This document shows positions 32,501-45,190 of a stretch of 64,000 nt of DNA, piece by piece. Positions within the stretch are counted from its first letter, which is position 1, and every line of letters starts with the position of its first letter. Below the pieces are notes generated by a model. The model did no database searches and was not told where the DNA came from. It saw nothing but the letters and a program-made list of their open reading frames with translations. Source of the DNA: Numida meleagris (lineage: Eukaryota > Chordata > Aves > Galliformes > Numididae); contig NC_034424.1 in the NCBI RefSeq assembly GCF_002078875.1, positions 7,357,586 through 7,421,585 of the forward strand, given 5' to 3'. A program made the translations under genes and the position numbers.

Positions 32501-35500
32501 ACTAAAAGGCACTGGGTAAATGCAGGGGCCAGCGTGGGGACAAAGAGACAGAAACTGGAGCTACGAGAGCAAGAATGAACACGAGTCAGGTAGGAGCAGC
32601 AGCATTAGCTCTGACCACAGCCAGTTTGGGAGATGTTTTGGCCCTGGCAGAGGGAGGTTTAAGTGACATTGCCAAGGGCATGAGGAGGTTGAAGTACGAA
32701 AGGGGCTCAGTGTGTGTTCAGGTCCCATCCGCCACCCCCTCCTTTCCTGCAGCTTTTTTCATCCTGTCCCTTTTGTCTCTGTTTCTCGCCATTTGTCTGT
32801 TATATGCCAGACTTGACTGCACTCCCCTGGGTCAGAGATCTTCCTGTATCGTGTAACGCTATGGAAGCCCTGAAAGCCATCCCCTGAGCATAACTCGTAA
32901 TGCAAAATGAATCAGAAAAAATACTTTCCCATTTTCTTGTGCAGAAGAGGGAGAAAACCAAAGACGAAATATTCTATTGTCCTTTCATCATTTGAAATTC
33001 CAGAAATGTTCACAAACAGCTCTTTTCTGGATGGGAAACTTTTCGAAACAAGAAACTTTCCCAGATCCCCACGCTGTTAAAAAGCCATTTGCTCCTAGAA
33101 GGGATAGTTGGAAGAAAATTTTTCAGCCAGCTGTAAAAATACATCATTGAATATCGCTTCCTTTGACTGATGAGATTTATGGGTGCTGTATAGATGATTT
33201 ATAGGGAAGATCACTTAAAAATGCTCTCTCGACTGTGCTGGATAAAACCAAAGTCTGCCCAACACCAACGCACTCCGTGCTGCTGTGGGGCCATGCCCCA
33301 TTGCACCAAGCAAGACTAGGACCCCACGCACAGGATCAGCCTCATTGCTGCAGTCTTGTGTTTGATCACACACATTTAGGGAAGAAGGGGGATGCGTGGG
33401 GAGATGGGAGGCGTGGGAATGTGCATCCATCGTTTCTCAGAGGCAGGATTCCAGCACCATAGGGCTGGGAGGTGAATCCCTTCCAGGGCTGACATTGGCC
33501 CAGTCAGGAGGATGGAGGAGGTCCAGCTGTGCAGAGATGGTGTGGGATGCCACAGGGGAGAAATGTCTCTTTCTGTTTGTATCTGGGTGGACATGTTAAT
33601 GTCTTTGCTGCTGTTCTAAGTCCCCGGTCCCTGTCCAGATCTGGGGTTTAGCTGCTTTTCTAAATCTGTTGAGGTTCATTTATGGCTGTAGTGGAGCCTC
33701 TGCCCATATGCTTAAATCCCAAAGAAACGCAGCCTTGCAAATATCTGCTCACTTGCGATGAATAATTCTGGTTAACAGGCGGTCATGGGAGGATGAGTGG
33801 TTTCTTTGCCATCCACATCTCAAAGACACTTAGTGAGAAGTTCCCATTTGCTGCAGCTGGTGACAGCATGAATTTGGTTTGCTCTTTCCACCTGATCAAC
33901 CCCAGCGCCTTCCTCAGAACAGACTCAAGCAGAGCCTTTCCCCTTGTGTTGTAAATTACAGCAGAATAAATGCATCATGGAGGGGCAAGAGGCACCAGGC
34001 CAGGGCTGCTGCTCTGCTCCCCAGTCCCAGGCTCAGTGTCGCACACAGAAGATGTCTCCAAGCCCATAGCAATGATAGCAAAGAGGAGGAATAATGCGAG
34101 TTCATCTGTGTCATTATGTCTGTCCCAGCTGTGCTTCAGACCAGGCTGGAGGAGCCACCTGTGTGAAATAAAAGGCTTTAAGGAGTGAAGGGATCAATTT
34201 CACCTGAAGCTGTTTTTTTTTTCTCAGAGGCTGAGGGTTAGAGCATCTCTCTTTAGTGCCCATCCTCAGCAATGGATTCAGTGTGAAATACTGTGTGAGA
34301 AAAGAGCACCTTCATTCACTAAATAGAGCTTTGAGAGACGGAGAACAGTGCTTCCCAAGGAGCACAGGAGCCGATGGAAGCTCTGCAGCACCCTCAATCT
34401 GTGCATGGTATCTGCTGATACATCCTTCTTGGCACCTACAGAGCACCTGTTATCCCTGCTGAACATCTCCCCACTTTGTGTGCTTATGGAAAATTAAAGT
34501 CCACTGAAGAATAAATAAGTAGCAGGAATAAAATAAAACAAACTGAAAAAGCAAAGGCTCCCATGAAGGGAGGGTGCTGGGGGGTTCAGCCCCTGGTGGT
34601 GTTTTTGAGCAGAACCTGTTTCCTAGGCTGGATGCAATGGCCATAAGGGCTGGAAGATTCGCAGTGCCCCAGGGTGGCCCCACCCAAAGATGTGGTGGGA
34701 TTTTCCAGGATGGAAACAAGGAATGAGGAAAGTTTAGCATATCCAATAGCTTGTTAGCATACTATCAAGTAGGAAAGGTGTGCCAACAGCCACAGTGCAG
34801 CGAGCCCTGGGAGCAAGGTTAGAGCTTGTAGGAGCATCCCCGATGCCAACACGTGACCTTGGTAAGGTCTGCAGTTAATGCAGATTCAACAAATAAATAA
34901 ACATTTGTAATAGACCTGGTACCTGACCTCATCCCAACGGTGATCACTAACAGAATTATTGACCTGATCGTTTGCTGCTGGAGAATTTTGGAAATGCCAG
35001 GTGGGTGTTCATAAATCACGCAGTCCCACTCATTTTTCTTCCCAGAGTCAGCCCGGTGCTGGGGCTGTGTAAATCACGGTGTACAGAGCCTTTATTGGGT
35101 GCCATAAATCTCAGAGCTCTCACCTTTTTTTTTTTTTTTTATTTCCTTTTGTCTTTAATAATTAAAGCTCAAACGGAGAGCAAAAAAAGGCCGAATCCCT
35201 CCATAAGCTCTGGGTTTTGGGGGGAATTCTGGGGTATTTGCCATATTTTGGGGGTGTTCCCAAACTCCTTCTCCAGCCTGAGCCGCAGGGCAGCCTAACC
35301 CCAAGTATCCAAACAGCAGGAAAATCTGAGCTGGAGGGATGTTAGACCTCAAAAATTCACACTGAGCACTACATAGAAGCAGAAAGACCCCCTTTTTTTT
35401 TTTAAGCTTCTGTCTTTCATGGGGCCTCCTTCCAGGTTAGGATGAATGAGATGATGATAAGGAGATACGAAAAGGATATTTAAGGAACAGCCCAAATGGT

Positions 35501-36035
35501 TTTAGAAATAGGTCCCAGGGGGAACACAGTAATAGAAATTAAGCCAATTAGATTGACCACGGGTTGTTTTTCCCATTCATGAGGAAGCACACAGAGGTAG
35601 ATAATTAAGGCCAGTGCAGACGTAAGGATTAGCATTCCCGGCTGCGAAGCCCACAGTTTTAATTAGTCACTGGGTCTTTCTGCAGGGCTGTGTTAATAGA
35701 CAAGGGTGTGGTGACCTTTCCCTTTCTTTTTTTACCAGGTTCATTATAGCCCTACTTATTGCCAGGAAGCATTACAGCTTTGTGCTTTCAGCAGCTGTAA
35801 AGGCAGATGAAAGCCATAGCGATGGGTCATCCCAGAGGCACGGCTAAGTGCATCGTCCCAGGTGAGAGCTCCTTGGTTTCCCCTGACCACGCTGCTGTGT
35901 TCCATGCCTGGTTAGGATGCACCAAATCCAGCAAAGCTCTTGGTTTCTGATAAGGCAGAGGAGAAACTCAGTCTAAGCCAGAAGGACATTACTGCTCTTG
36001 ACACAAGAAGACACTCAGCCTAGTTTCTCATAAAA
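29537..36035. other. Intergenic sequence between CR1 copies
   Basis: No gene recognised. It includes an AT-rich, CpG-containing stretch at about 31,100-31,400 and another at 35,440-35,800, each rich in homeodomain-type TAATTA/ATTAG motifs. T tracts are at 31,078-31,091 and 35,124-35,140. None of the open frames shows a known domain. Confidence 0.55.
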
Positions 36036-36121
36036 TAACAGAATCACAAAATCATTTGGATTGGGAGAGACCTTACGGACAATCTGGCTCCAACCTCCTG
36101 CCATGGGCAGGGACACCTCCC
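36036..36121 (-). mobile_element. CR1 LINE 3' end fragment
   Basis: The + strand reads AACAGAATCACAAAATCATT, then GGGAGAGACCTTACGG, GGCTCCAACCTCCTGCC and GGGCAGGGACACCTCCC. This is the reverse complement of the CR1 3' end. Only about 85 bp remain. Confidence 0.85.
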
Positions 36122-37881
36122 CAAAGCCCATCCAGTGTGGGGTGTGTGTAGAGTAGCTTGGTTGCTTAGCAAACCATTAACCTCTTGGGTTTATTGATGC
36201 ACAAAGATAATTTGTGGGTCTTTGAAATGAAAGTGTCTGTCTCATCCCTTTTGTAATTGTGTCAATATCCGTACCAGGCAGCGGTAAATCAGAGGGACCA
36301 ACTTTGGGAGACCTCTGCTATTACACCAGGGTAAAACTCATGTAAATGAGATCAGAATCATGCCCAAACCTGGCAGTAAATGAACTGCAGCAGCAAAAGC
36401 AAGTTTAATGGCTGTGTACTGCAATTTAATGGATATGTATAACCCTTGTTTTATTGCTAGGTGTTAGGAGAACAGCATCCATTTAATTGACTTTGATAGA
36501 AGGAGATCTCCTTAGTACTGCAGACTAGGGCAAAACCAATCATGAATATAATCAAGGTATTTTCTTCCAACGTGTATTTTGTCGTGCAGTAATGCCTGCC
36601 CTGCGTACCTTGCTGGCTGCAGAAGCTCCGTTCCCTTCCCTGTCATGGGGAAGACCACTCCACCCCATCCTGCTCTCTCCAGCCAAGCAACTCGCAGATG
36701 CTACAGCCAGAACATTGTAGGCTTCACACGTTTGTCTCAAGCACAATCAGTGATAGCATCAGTGCCCTCAGCAAGCACACCCAGAGCTCTCTGGGTTTCT
36801 TTTGGGGCTGGGAGTGGGATGAGCCACCAGGGCCATTGCTGGGGTTTGGGAAGTTCCTTTCCCAGATGGCTCCTATCACCCGGTGTGCACCTCGCTATTC
36901 TCTCCAAGCAGAGAAATGGTTTCCCTGTGGCTGGCTACAGGCACTGCATTTCACTTCTGAGTGGGGCCATGCCTCTGGATTCCTTCAATAACAAAAAATA
37001 AGCTAAAAATAAATGCCAAAACGTAGGACAATTATCACACAATTAATTTCAGTCCTGTCACCATAACATTCTGTTTGACCTTATTCGTTGTTACTTGAAC
37101 TTCAGCTCGTTAATATTTCAGGTGACCTTTGGGGCTGGGAAGAAGCTGCTGTTTCCCACTCGCATCCGTGAGTCAACGTGCACATCAAGTCACAGCGGCA
37201 CGCCGAGCCTCATTTATCATTCCATTTAAGGTGTCAGCAGAGCCATTATTCAAACGAATGGCCACACATGCAATCAATCTTTAATGAAACAATAATTGCG
37301 CCTTCCACTCTGCAAGACCTCTGCCTTTCTTAAAGGTATCTTGCGTATTAATTATTGAAAACGTTTGTGTTTTACCGGCGGTAAGTTATGTTTCACCAAT
37401 TGCCATCTTTCAAGAGAGTTTTAACTGGGAAATTTGACTCTCGATTTCACTAAGGGAAAAATAAACAGCAGATACTGTTCTTTCTCTCACTTTTACATTT
37501 TTCATGATTGTAGTGGGGTTTTGCATCTGGCCAGAAACACAGAAAGATGGTCCCGATGGGATGCTTGGCAGGAAAGAGATAGCGCGTGTAGATGCCACCC
37601 CCAGGTGATACCTCTGAATGTCCCTGTGCAAAACACTCCTGTTCTGTAACAGGTGAGCTTTGTGGCAAAGTTAATAAAAAGACCCATAAACTGTTCCCAG
37701 GGTAGGAGACCTCAGGGCTAACTGTATCTTTTTCCCCATGAAAAATGTTCAAACTTGCTTTATTTGCCAAAATTTGAGGGGGTTAAATTCAGATACACAT
37801 ATTAGGAAACCAAGGCTTGTGCCAGGTGGGGCCTCGTGATTGCTTTTGCCTCATAAAAATCCACCACTGTTACAGACTGAT
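36122..37881. other. Intergenic sequence with a conserved-looking AT-rich block
   Basis: No gene recognised. The part at about 36,995-37,450 is AT-rich, has many CpGs, and holds repeated homeodomain and SOX-like motifs (AATTAAT, AACAATAATTG, TTAATTATTG). Confidence 0.55.
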
Positions 37882-38007
37882 TTGGGGTTGGCATTGGCAT
37901 TGGCGTTGACCTTGGGGTTGGTGTTGGCATTGACGCTGGCATTGGTGTTGATGTTGGTGTTGGCACTGACGTTGGTGTTGGTGTTGATGTTGGTGTTGGC
38001 ATTGGCT
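37882..38007. repeat. Hexanucleotide-based minisatellite (TTGGTG/TTGGCA type)
   Basis: About 126 bp built from degenerate 6-bp units (TTGGTG, TTGGCA, TTGATG, TTGACG). Because the unit is a multiple of three, frames stay open on both strands and would encode Leu/Val/Ala or Pro/Thr/Met-rich repeats. No evidence of coding. Confidence 0.85.
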
Positions 38008-41000
38008 CACTCTGTGTATGAGTTGGCCTCAAATCCAAGGGGAGGTGAGCCAAAAGGTCGAATGCTGGCAGGATGTGGAAACTGATAAATCCCATCAGCA
38101 TTTGAATTTTTATTAAAATGATAGCTATGTTCAGATAAACATGCAAAATTCGCATGTGCTTATTGAGCCTGAGGTTCTTCTCTTTCTGAAGGAGACTCGT
38201 CAGAAAAATGCAACTGGCTGCGTGCTGCCTGGCTGGGAGGTAAATTGCTCAGTGACAGAGCAGTGCTTTGGGAAGTGAAAGAAGCGATGGTGTGATAAGT
38301 GCCCCTGCTGGTGGTGTAACCTCTGTGGATTACAGAAATAGTAGCAGTGCACTGCTGTTAATACAGCAACGGGGAAGTTAAAATTAAGCAAGTTCCAATT
38401 GATAGGTTTTTTTTAATTATTATTATCTCAATATTGTATTATTCTTTTTATGTTTTCCCTTCACCCAAGTTGCAACTCTTCAGCACTTATTCCAGCCGAA
38501 TATTTCATCTTCTCTCTATTTATTCCTGGAATTGCTGGCAGCCTAGTTGGAAAAGGATATTGCAATGGCCCCGTACCCTGAGCTGTTTGCATTGATGTCC
38601 CCACGGAGGGGACACAGAGAGCTGGCTGGGAGAAGAAAATGAACAGTTCTATTTATGCAGCAAGTAAATGATCACAGAGCAAGGTAAATATGCTAACAAA
38701 GAGCCTCTGCTTGCAGCAGCTGTGACGAGGCTGTGTCTTGGGGAGCAATCTCTCTTGTTGTTAAGTTTCTCTCCAGTTCATATCGACTCTCTCTGTGCTG
38801 CACTCGGGCAGCTCTTGCATTGTACAACAGAACTATTATGCGCCAAGCAACCCATTGTGCGGGTAAAGCTTCAAGCACAGTGCTGTATACTTTTTTCCTC
38901 TCTCTCCAGAATGATTTCCATTTGCCTTCATTCTCCCCTGCTCTCAGCTGCCCCAAGTCAGGGTCTCCCCATACTGAACTGAGGGCATGGATCTGATTCA
39001 TTCTGGAGGGGTGATGCTGACCAGACATCCCATGGCTGACACCCAGGTGAGCTCCCCTGCATTCGTGCAGCCCTGGCCATAAGGAGCTATTCTGGAGCAA
39101 AGCCCTGGAGCCCTGCAGTGGGGAGGAAAAAAAGCCATTAAACCCTCCTGCCAGCACAGGATTAGTTAGTGCACGGTTAAATCTCACTTCTTACAAGGCT
39201 GGATTGCAGGGTGATAAATGGCAAGGCCTCCTGTATTGTTTGGTAATTAATTGTTTGAATCCTGTTGTATTAAGGGGAGGGAAAGAGGAAAGATAAGAGA
39301 AGAGGGATGCCCTGTTCCTTCTGTACACACTGAGCTCCATTCATTGTGAAAGGATTTATAGTTTTCATCATAATTTAATTCTAAAACATATCACTTAATT
39401 AAAGGGATTTATTAAAAATCCCCTGGCAGTGCCTTTTTACGATTAGCCCAGGAATCAGCCCTTGAATGTCATGGAGACAATTCATCAATTGATTTGCTTA
39501 ACAGCACAGGTCTCACCACTCCCTGCTCTGGATGGAAGAAAGAAATCTATAGTCAAAAGCTTAAAAATCTCGAGGATGGATCGGTTTGCTGATTCCATCC
39601 CTTTTTTCTTTTTTTTTTTTTCCATTCCCTTCCTCCTATCTTTGGGATTGGTTTACAAACCTTCGTTAATGAGCCGATTAACAGCGATGATGGAGAGCTC
39701 AGCTCTGCATCTGTCCAATGGCTGCGGGCAGGGCTGGGCACAGCGCTCACTGTGATGCACCATGTGGGCTCTGCAAAGACCTGCACCCAAATCAGCGAGA
39801 TCCATCAGCTGTGCAGGAGAAGAGCTCTGCTTCCTGACAGCATCACTGAAGACCTGGGAAGGTTTCTAGGCTTCTCAAATTGCCTCAATGTTCCAAATAT
39901 TGAAGGTGAATGAGAACACAAATGTGTTGTGGATGAGCCTCCGCCCTCTTCATCCCTTCTGGGGAAGAGGAGGCTCATCCAGGGGACTCTGAGATGGAGC
40001 ACTTTGCACCGTGGCAGTCAGCTCGCTGTCACCAGCCCTGGCCGCTGCCATTCGTCTCTCTCAGGGTTATTCTCTTCCCTTTTGAACTTCTGATAAAATG
40101 TCTCGAACCGCTCTCCTCTAAACCCATAAATCCTCCCCTAACCCAAGCGGAGAGCTTGGGAGTCTTATTAAAAAACTCATGAGTGAGTTCAAACCTTCTC
40201 CACTGACACTGTGCCTGCAGCCTTTTAAGTCTTCCATGGTGAAATCAGGAATTTCAGTGCCGACTTTGGCATTGCTCCCCAAGCTAACGCCTCGTGCTGA
40301 ATACAAAGCAGGACTTAAGGGCTCCATCTCCAGATCCTCACGTCAGGCTTAAATGCAGTAAATCTTTGGATGTAGCTGTCTATTAGCCCGGTTTATTAGA
40401 TCTGGAAGGACTGGCAGAGAGAGAAAAAGGAAAAAAGCCCGCAGAGGGAATGCTCTTTCTGTTCTTCTCCTGCAAGACAATGTGATGGGGACTGAAGGTG
40501 AAGTATTACTTCGGGAGATGCATTTACAATCTGCCCACGCTGATATTTTAATTGGCCCCTGCATGTTAGTAGGAGGTGATTCCAGCATTGATCCTTTTTC
40601 CTTTTGCCTCCACCTTCCCAGCCGCAAGGAGCAGCTCTTCTCCAGGTCAACCCCAGTCAGGTCTCTAGGCTCAGTGTTTTAGGTGGGATATATGAAGGCT
40701 CTGAAATTGTTTGGAAAAACATTTCCCACCATTTTTACAGGTTTTTTCCCCCTAACCTTGCTTGACCCCCTCCTGCTCATACTCTCCCAACCTTTCTCCC
40801 AGTGCTCTGACAGCAGTACCTAGTACCAATGTGCTCAGAGCAATGCAACCCTATTTGCAGTCAGACCAAGGCAGCAGGCAGGGCTTGTCTTCTGACACGA
40901 GAAGGCAGACACATGAAGCCCATCTCACCAGCACTTTTTCCCACATCCTATGCTTCCATACCAAAGAAGTGGCCAAATTTCCTCTGCCCTTATCTCTGTG

Positions 41001-44000
41001 GGCCCCCAGCCAGCTGGGCTGGCCAGGATGCTCATGGGATTCTGTCTTCTAAGTCCTGGGGAAACTGCTGACCACATCATTCCTCTTCCCACTTGGCCCC
41101 TTTGCAGGTGTTTTGTTCCCAAAGCTTTCAGCTCTCCCAGCTCTTCTGTTGAGGAGTGAAGGTTGCTGGTGTAGCAGCTCATTTGCATTACAAAATGTGA
41201 GCTGTTGTCCTTAGGCTTATGAAGAGCTGTCAGAGGACTGAATTAAAGCACAATGCCCCGGGTCCCTCTTGGTTTGTATTTAATTAAGGCTTTTCATTCA
41301 TCATTTATTTCTGCATCCCATCTTCTTTGGTAGTTTATCAAAAAAGAGAAAAAAAGATTTCCTCCTGACAAAGATGCTGATAAGTGTTTTCTGAAGGCAA
41401 CAGGCTTCTCTGGCGCCCGTACTTCTCCTTTCTTTAACACATGCGTATTTTTTTAATGACACAGGCACTTTTAATTTACTTTTTACTAAAGGGAGTCCTG
41501 CCAAGTTTACAAGAGACATACATACGGATATATATCGTGTGTGTATATATATGTCTGTTCTATTTTAACTCTTCTCGCGGCGCTGATTAAGTGCTGCTCC
41601 CGACATTGGTGCCCAGTGCCCCAGAGGGACAGAGAGCTGCATATGCCACTGCAGTACAGAACTCTCAGCTGTGAAGAAGAGGCAGGGAGGAGCCTGTCTG
41701 ATTCTTCCCAGGTGCTGCTCTGCACCAGGAGCTCCCATCTTCCCTCAGCGCAGGTCCCTGTGCGAGATATGGAGTCTTCCAAGTCCGGATATAGGAGTGA
41801 TGGTGTGCACAAGCCTTGACTTGGTTTCTGCAAAAATTCATTCTGAAAAGAAGGGGTTTATATATATATATATATAAATCCTCCCACCTTTCCTCCCGTT
41901 ACACAAACGTACTCTCTCAGCGCAGATCATTAAAAATGCTCACACATCCCCAAAGCAGAGCAGCTCAGGTGTGACCAAGCGTGCCCGTTCCTGCGTTTCA
42001 CCCTTTGAGAGCATCACAAATCAAAGAGAATCACTTTCAGACGGTGATGAATTGCTTATGCTCCCATTTGTTTGCTCAGAGTCCTCCTTTAAGAAAATGT
42101 GAACGTTTTTGCTGGCTGTGAAAGTGTGGGGGAGATGCTCCAGTCCTCTTGAGGTGTGAGGAGCAAGCTGGCACCCATCTCCATCCCCATAATGCTACCC
42201 TGGGGGTGCGTAGCCACGCTGCAGGATGCGTGGGCATGGAGCTTTATCACAACACTTCACCCCAGCTTGGCTGGATCCCCTGTCCTTTGTAAACCCCATC
42301 CACTTTGCTCCTGATCTGGCCTGCCTCATCTCTCTGGCTCTGCCTTGCCCTGGTGATGGCTGCTGCACTTGATCTGCTTTAACGTGGGCCTAAATCTGGA
42401 TTGATGATCTGCCCCGTCCTCCAAAGAGTTGTACCACAGCGATGACATTTCGGAGCAGCCATCAGTATGTCACTACACGCAGACTTGCCGGAGTGCTTCC
42501 CCAGCTCCTATCCCTCCTAACAATGCATTACTTAAGAAAATTAAAGCTGAAGCATGTATGTGACCATCCTTCTGATTCAGGGGGTTCTGCACCAGAGACG
42601 TTGCTGGAATAAGGAAGGGTAACATTGCCTTTGCTCAGATCTTTCTGGCAGCACTTATCAATTATTTGGGTCTGCATTACGAAGCAAAGGCTCCGTGCCA
42701 CGACACCAGTTGTTGCTGGCAGCTGGAATCTCAGGTCCCCTTGATCGTGTGGGCTTTGCTGTTGGGGACAAGTAGGGGTTTCCTCCTCTCCTCTACCGTG
42801 TGAGCAGGAGAAAGGTTTCCTCACCCAGGCTCACCCAGGGCTGCTCCTCCTGCACAGCCATCACAGCACAGAGTAAAGGGAGGGAGTGGGAGATGGGAGA
42901 AGAGCTCTCCCACGGCCCTGCAGCAGGAGATGCTCTGCTCTTCCTGCTCCGCGTTTAGCTGCCTGCTGAGCCAGCTCCCACTGAGACGTGGTTGGGGAGG
43001 GGAGAGCAGGGGGCACCCAGGTGCTTGTGCAGCAATAACTTATTTATTTAGAAACTGGCAAGGTGTGTTAGCTCTGCAGTGTGTCTGAACACACCGCGGG
43101 TGAGGAGAGCTAGACAGAGGAGAAAATGGTATATCTCGATCCGTTTAACTCTTTCCTCTCTTCTTTTAGACACAGTTCGGATGGTGAAGTGCTTTGGACC
43201 CGATGTGTGACATGTCACATAATGGTCTGGGAAATAAGTATGGAAACAAGAGGTGTGGTTGTGCAGCCACTGCTTCTGAGCCCAACCAAATGGAGGTTAA
43301 CCACGTTCCTGGCTGCAGGCTCACCCCAAATCCCCACTGCAGTTCCGCAGTGCAGGGGCTTGGAAGGCAGACACAAGAGAGAATGAATGAAAAAGACCTA
43401 TTATGGTTATTATTACAGCTGTAGGGATGTGGTAGGAAGCCTGTGAGCCTGAGCTTCCTCTCTGCCTTTGCATATTGTCCTGCAGGGCTGGGCTGGGCAG
43501 AGCGGAGCTTTCACTGGCTCTTTCCTGAATGTACCTGTTCAGAGGATGAATAAAAGGCACTTTTCTCAGTGCTGTCAGCTGGGCTCCTTTTACTGGCAAG
43601 TTTTGCTCATTTTGCTCTGATACTTAATAAGAGCTTTAGCAGGCAGAAGCCATGTACTGCACTTTCTGAAATAGGCCTCTGTTCAGCAAAGAGCTGGTAT
43701 TAGGGAAGCACTAGGCTAAGGCAGGTGTTTACATGATTTTGGAGCAGAAGCTGCACAATGCTTTGAGAATATACAGCCGAGCTCTGCTCCACAAAGCAGA
43801 ACTAAAATTGCCCTCTTCGGAGACAGGGTCACAATTCATTTTGTAATTCAGTTTCCAAATACACGGAGTGCTTGCAACGGTGTTACAGAACATTCACCTC
43901 ACTGTTAATCTGTGACACAGCCTAACCTCCCCAAAGGCACCTCTGGGGGGAGAAACAGCACATTTCCTTCAGAGTGCTTCTCCAACCCCCTCATTCTCTT

Positions 44001-44263
44001 TGCTTTTTACTTGGTCTCTGAAGGCACCCATTGGTATTGATCTGAGCTGGGTCCAGAAGATGTTGCTGTGAGGGGAGGGCAGCACAGGGCTCAGCGCTGC
44101 GTGCACCAATGATGGAAATGCTTTGCTTTTGGGGATGGGGAGAGGAATGCAGGAAGGAGAGGGCTGTGGGGACCCTTGCTGCCCCTTGGTGCAAGCTCAC
44201 CCTGCCCAGAATCGTTCAATCCAGTGAAACACACAAACCTCAGCATAGCTCAGGAATGCAAGA
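38008..44263. other. Intergenic sequence
   Basis: No gene recognised. It contains a T tract at about 39,600-39,620, a mixed TA/TG stretch at 41,527-41,553, a (TA)9 repeat at 41,859-41,876, and an unusually CpG-bearing stretch at about 41,880-42,120 with T-box-like (AGGTGTGA) and TCF/LEF-like (ATCAAAG) motifs. Confidence 0.55.
41859..41876. repeat. (TA)9 microsatellite
   Basis: Eighteen bases of perfect TA repeat, flanked by TTT and AATC. Confidence 0.9.
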
Positions 44264-44390
44264 CGCTCTATGGACAGGATGGCCGAGATGAAGGATGCTC
44301 TATGGACGGGATGGCTGGGATGCTGTTTATGTTATGGACAAGATGGCTTGAAGGATGCTTTATGGGCAGGTTGGCCAGGCTGAAGGAAGC
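44264..44390. repeat. Imperfect minisatellite, about 30-bp unit, four copies
   Basis: Copies start GCTCTATGGACAGGATGG, GCTCTATGGACGGGATGG, GCTGTTTATGTTATGGACAA and GCTTTATGGGCAGGTTGG. They share a TATGGRCRRGATGGC core followed by GAAGGAT or a variant. The unit length varies from 25 to 35 bp. Confidence 0.75.
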
Positions 44391-45172
44391 CATGCAGGCT
44401 GAGAGCTGCCCCTTGCCAGGAGTACTGGAACAGCTGCGCAGGTGCAGAGCTGGGCTAGACGGCTTTAATTGTGCTAAGACTCTGATTGATTTCTTCTTTT
44501 TCTTGTAGCTCATTACCCAGCAAGTCATTTTAATTAACACCATCTAATATGGGCTGAGGTGTATTTTGCAAATGTCAGCACTCTTAATTTTTTTCCCCTC
44601 TGTGGACCAAATGTGGAAAGCTACAAGAGGACAGTGCTAAATGATTTCAGTTGATTTAGCAGTGGTAAAGCAAGTCGTTAGCGAAGTGCTTTATGAAGCC
44701 ATAAAAGTCCTTTCCAAGTCCTTTATGGGATTCTTGGGGAAAATCCGTTTTTCACAGAAGATTATGCACTGACTGCTCCTCACCTGAAGAACAAATGGGT
44801 GGGAGAAAGCACGGGGTCCTGCGTCTCACCCTCAGACACAAAGGGGAACGCACACCCCCGTGCAGCTCTGCTCCCCCAGGTTCCACAGAGCTCGTGGGTA
44901 CAATTGTAGGGAAGCTGATGCAGTACATGGGACAGACACTTCTGTAGCACCACTGCCATGTGAATCACTGAAAAAAAACATGTCAAGGGCAAAGGACATG
45001 ATGGAGGCAGTGACCATGGACTGCCCCGTTCCCCGGGGTCTCACTTAGCTTGGTTTTGGAGACAGTGCACTCAGTGATTTGCTGTTTCCAAAACACTCTG
45101 AGCCACTAGATCTAGTCTGATCATCTTAGCATAGAAATGGCACATTCATAAACTGCGGGTTTTGTGTAAAGG

Positions 45173-45190
45173 CTCCTCCTCCTCCTCCTC
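45173..45190. repeat. (CTC)6 microsatellite
   Basis: Six perfect CTC units. Confidence 0.9.

Noticed and set aside
33440..33600. Possible further CR1 or other repeat fragment
   Set aside because: A few CR1-like words (AGGGCTGGGAGG, CTTCCAGGGCT) occur, but there is no continuous match to the family.
37802..38155. Pro/Thr-rich 117-codon frame (- strand) and Leu/Val/Ala-rich frame (+ strand)
   Set aside because: Both are by-products of the 6-bp minisatellite.
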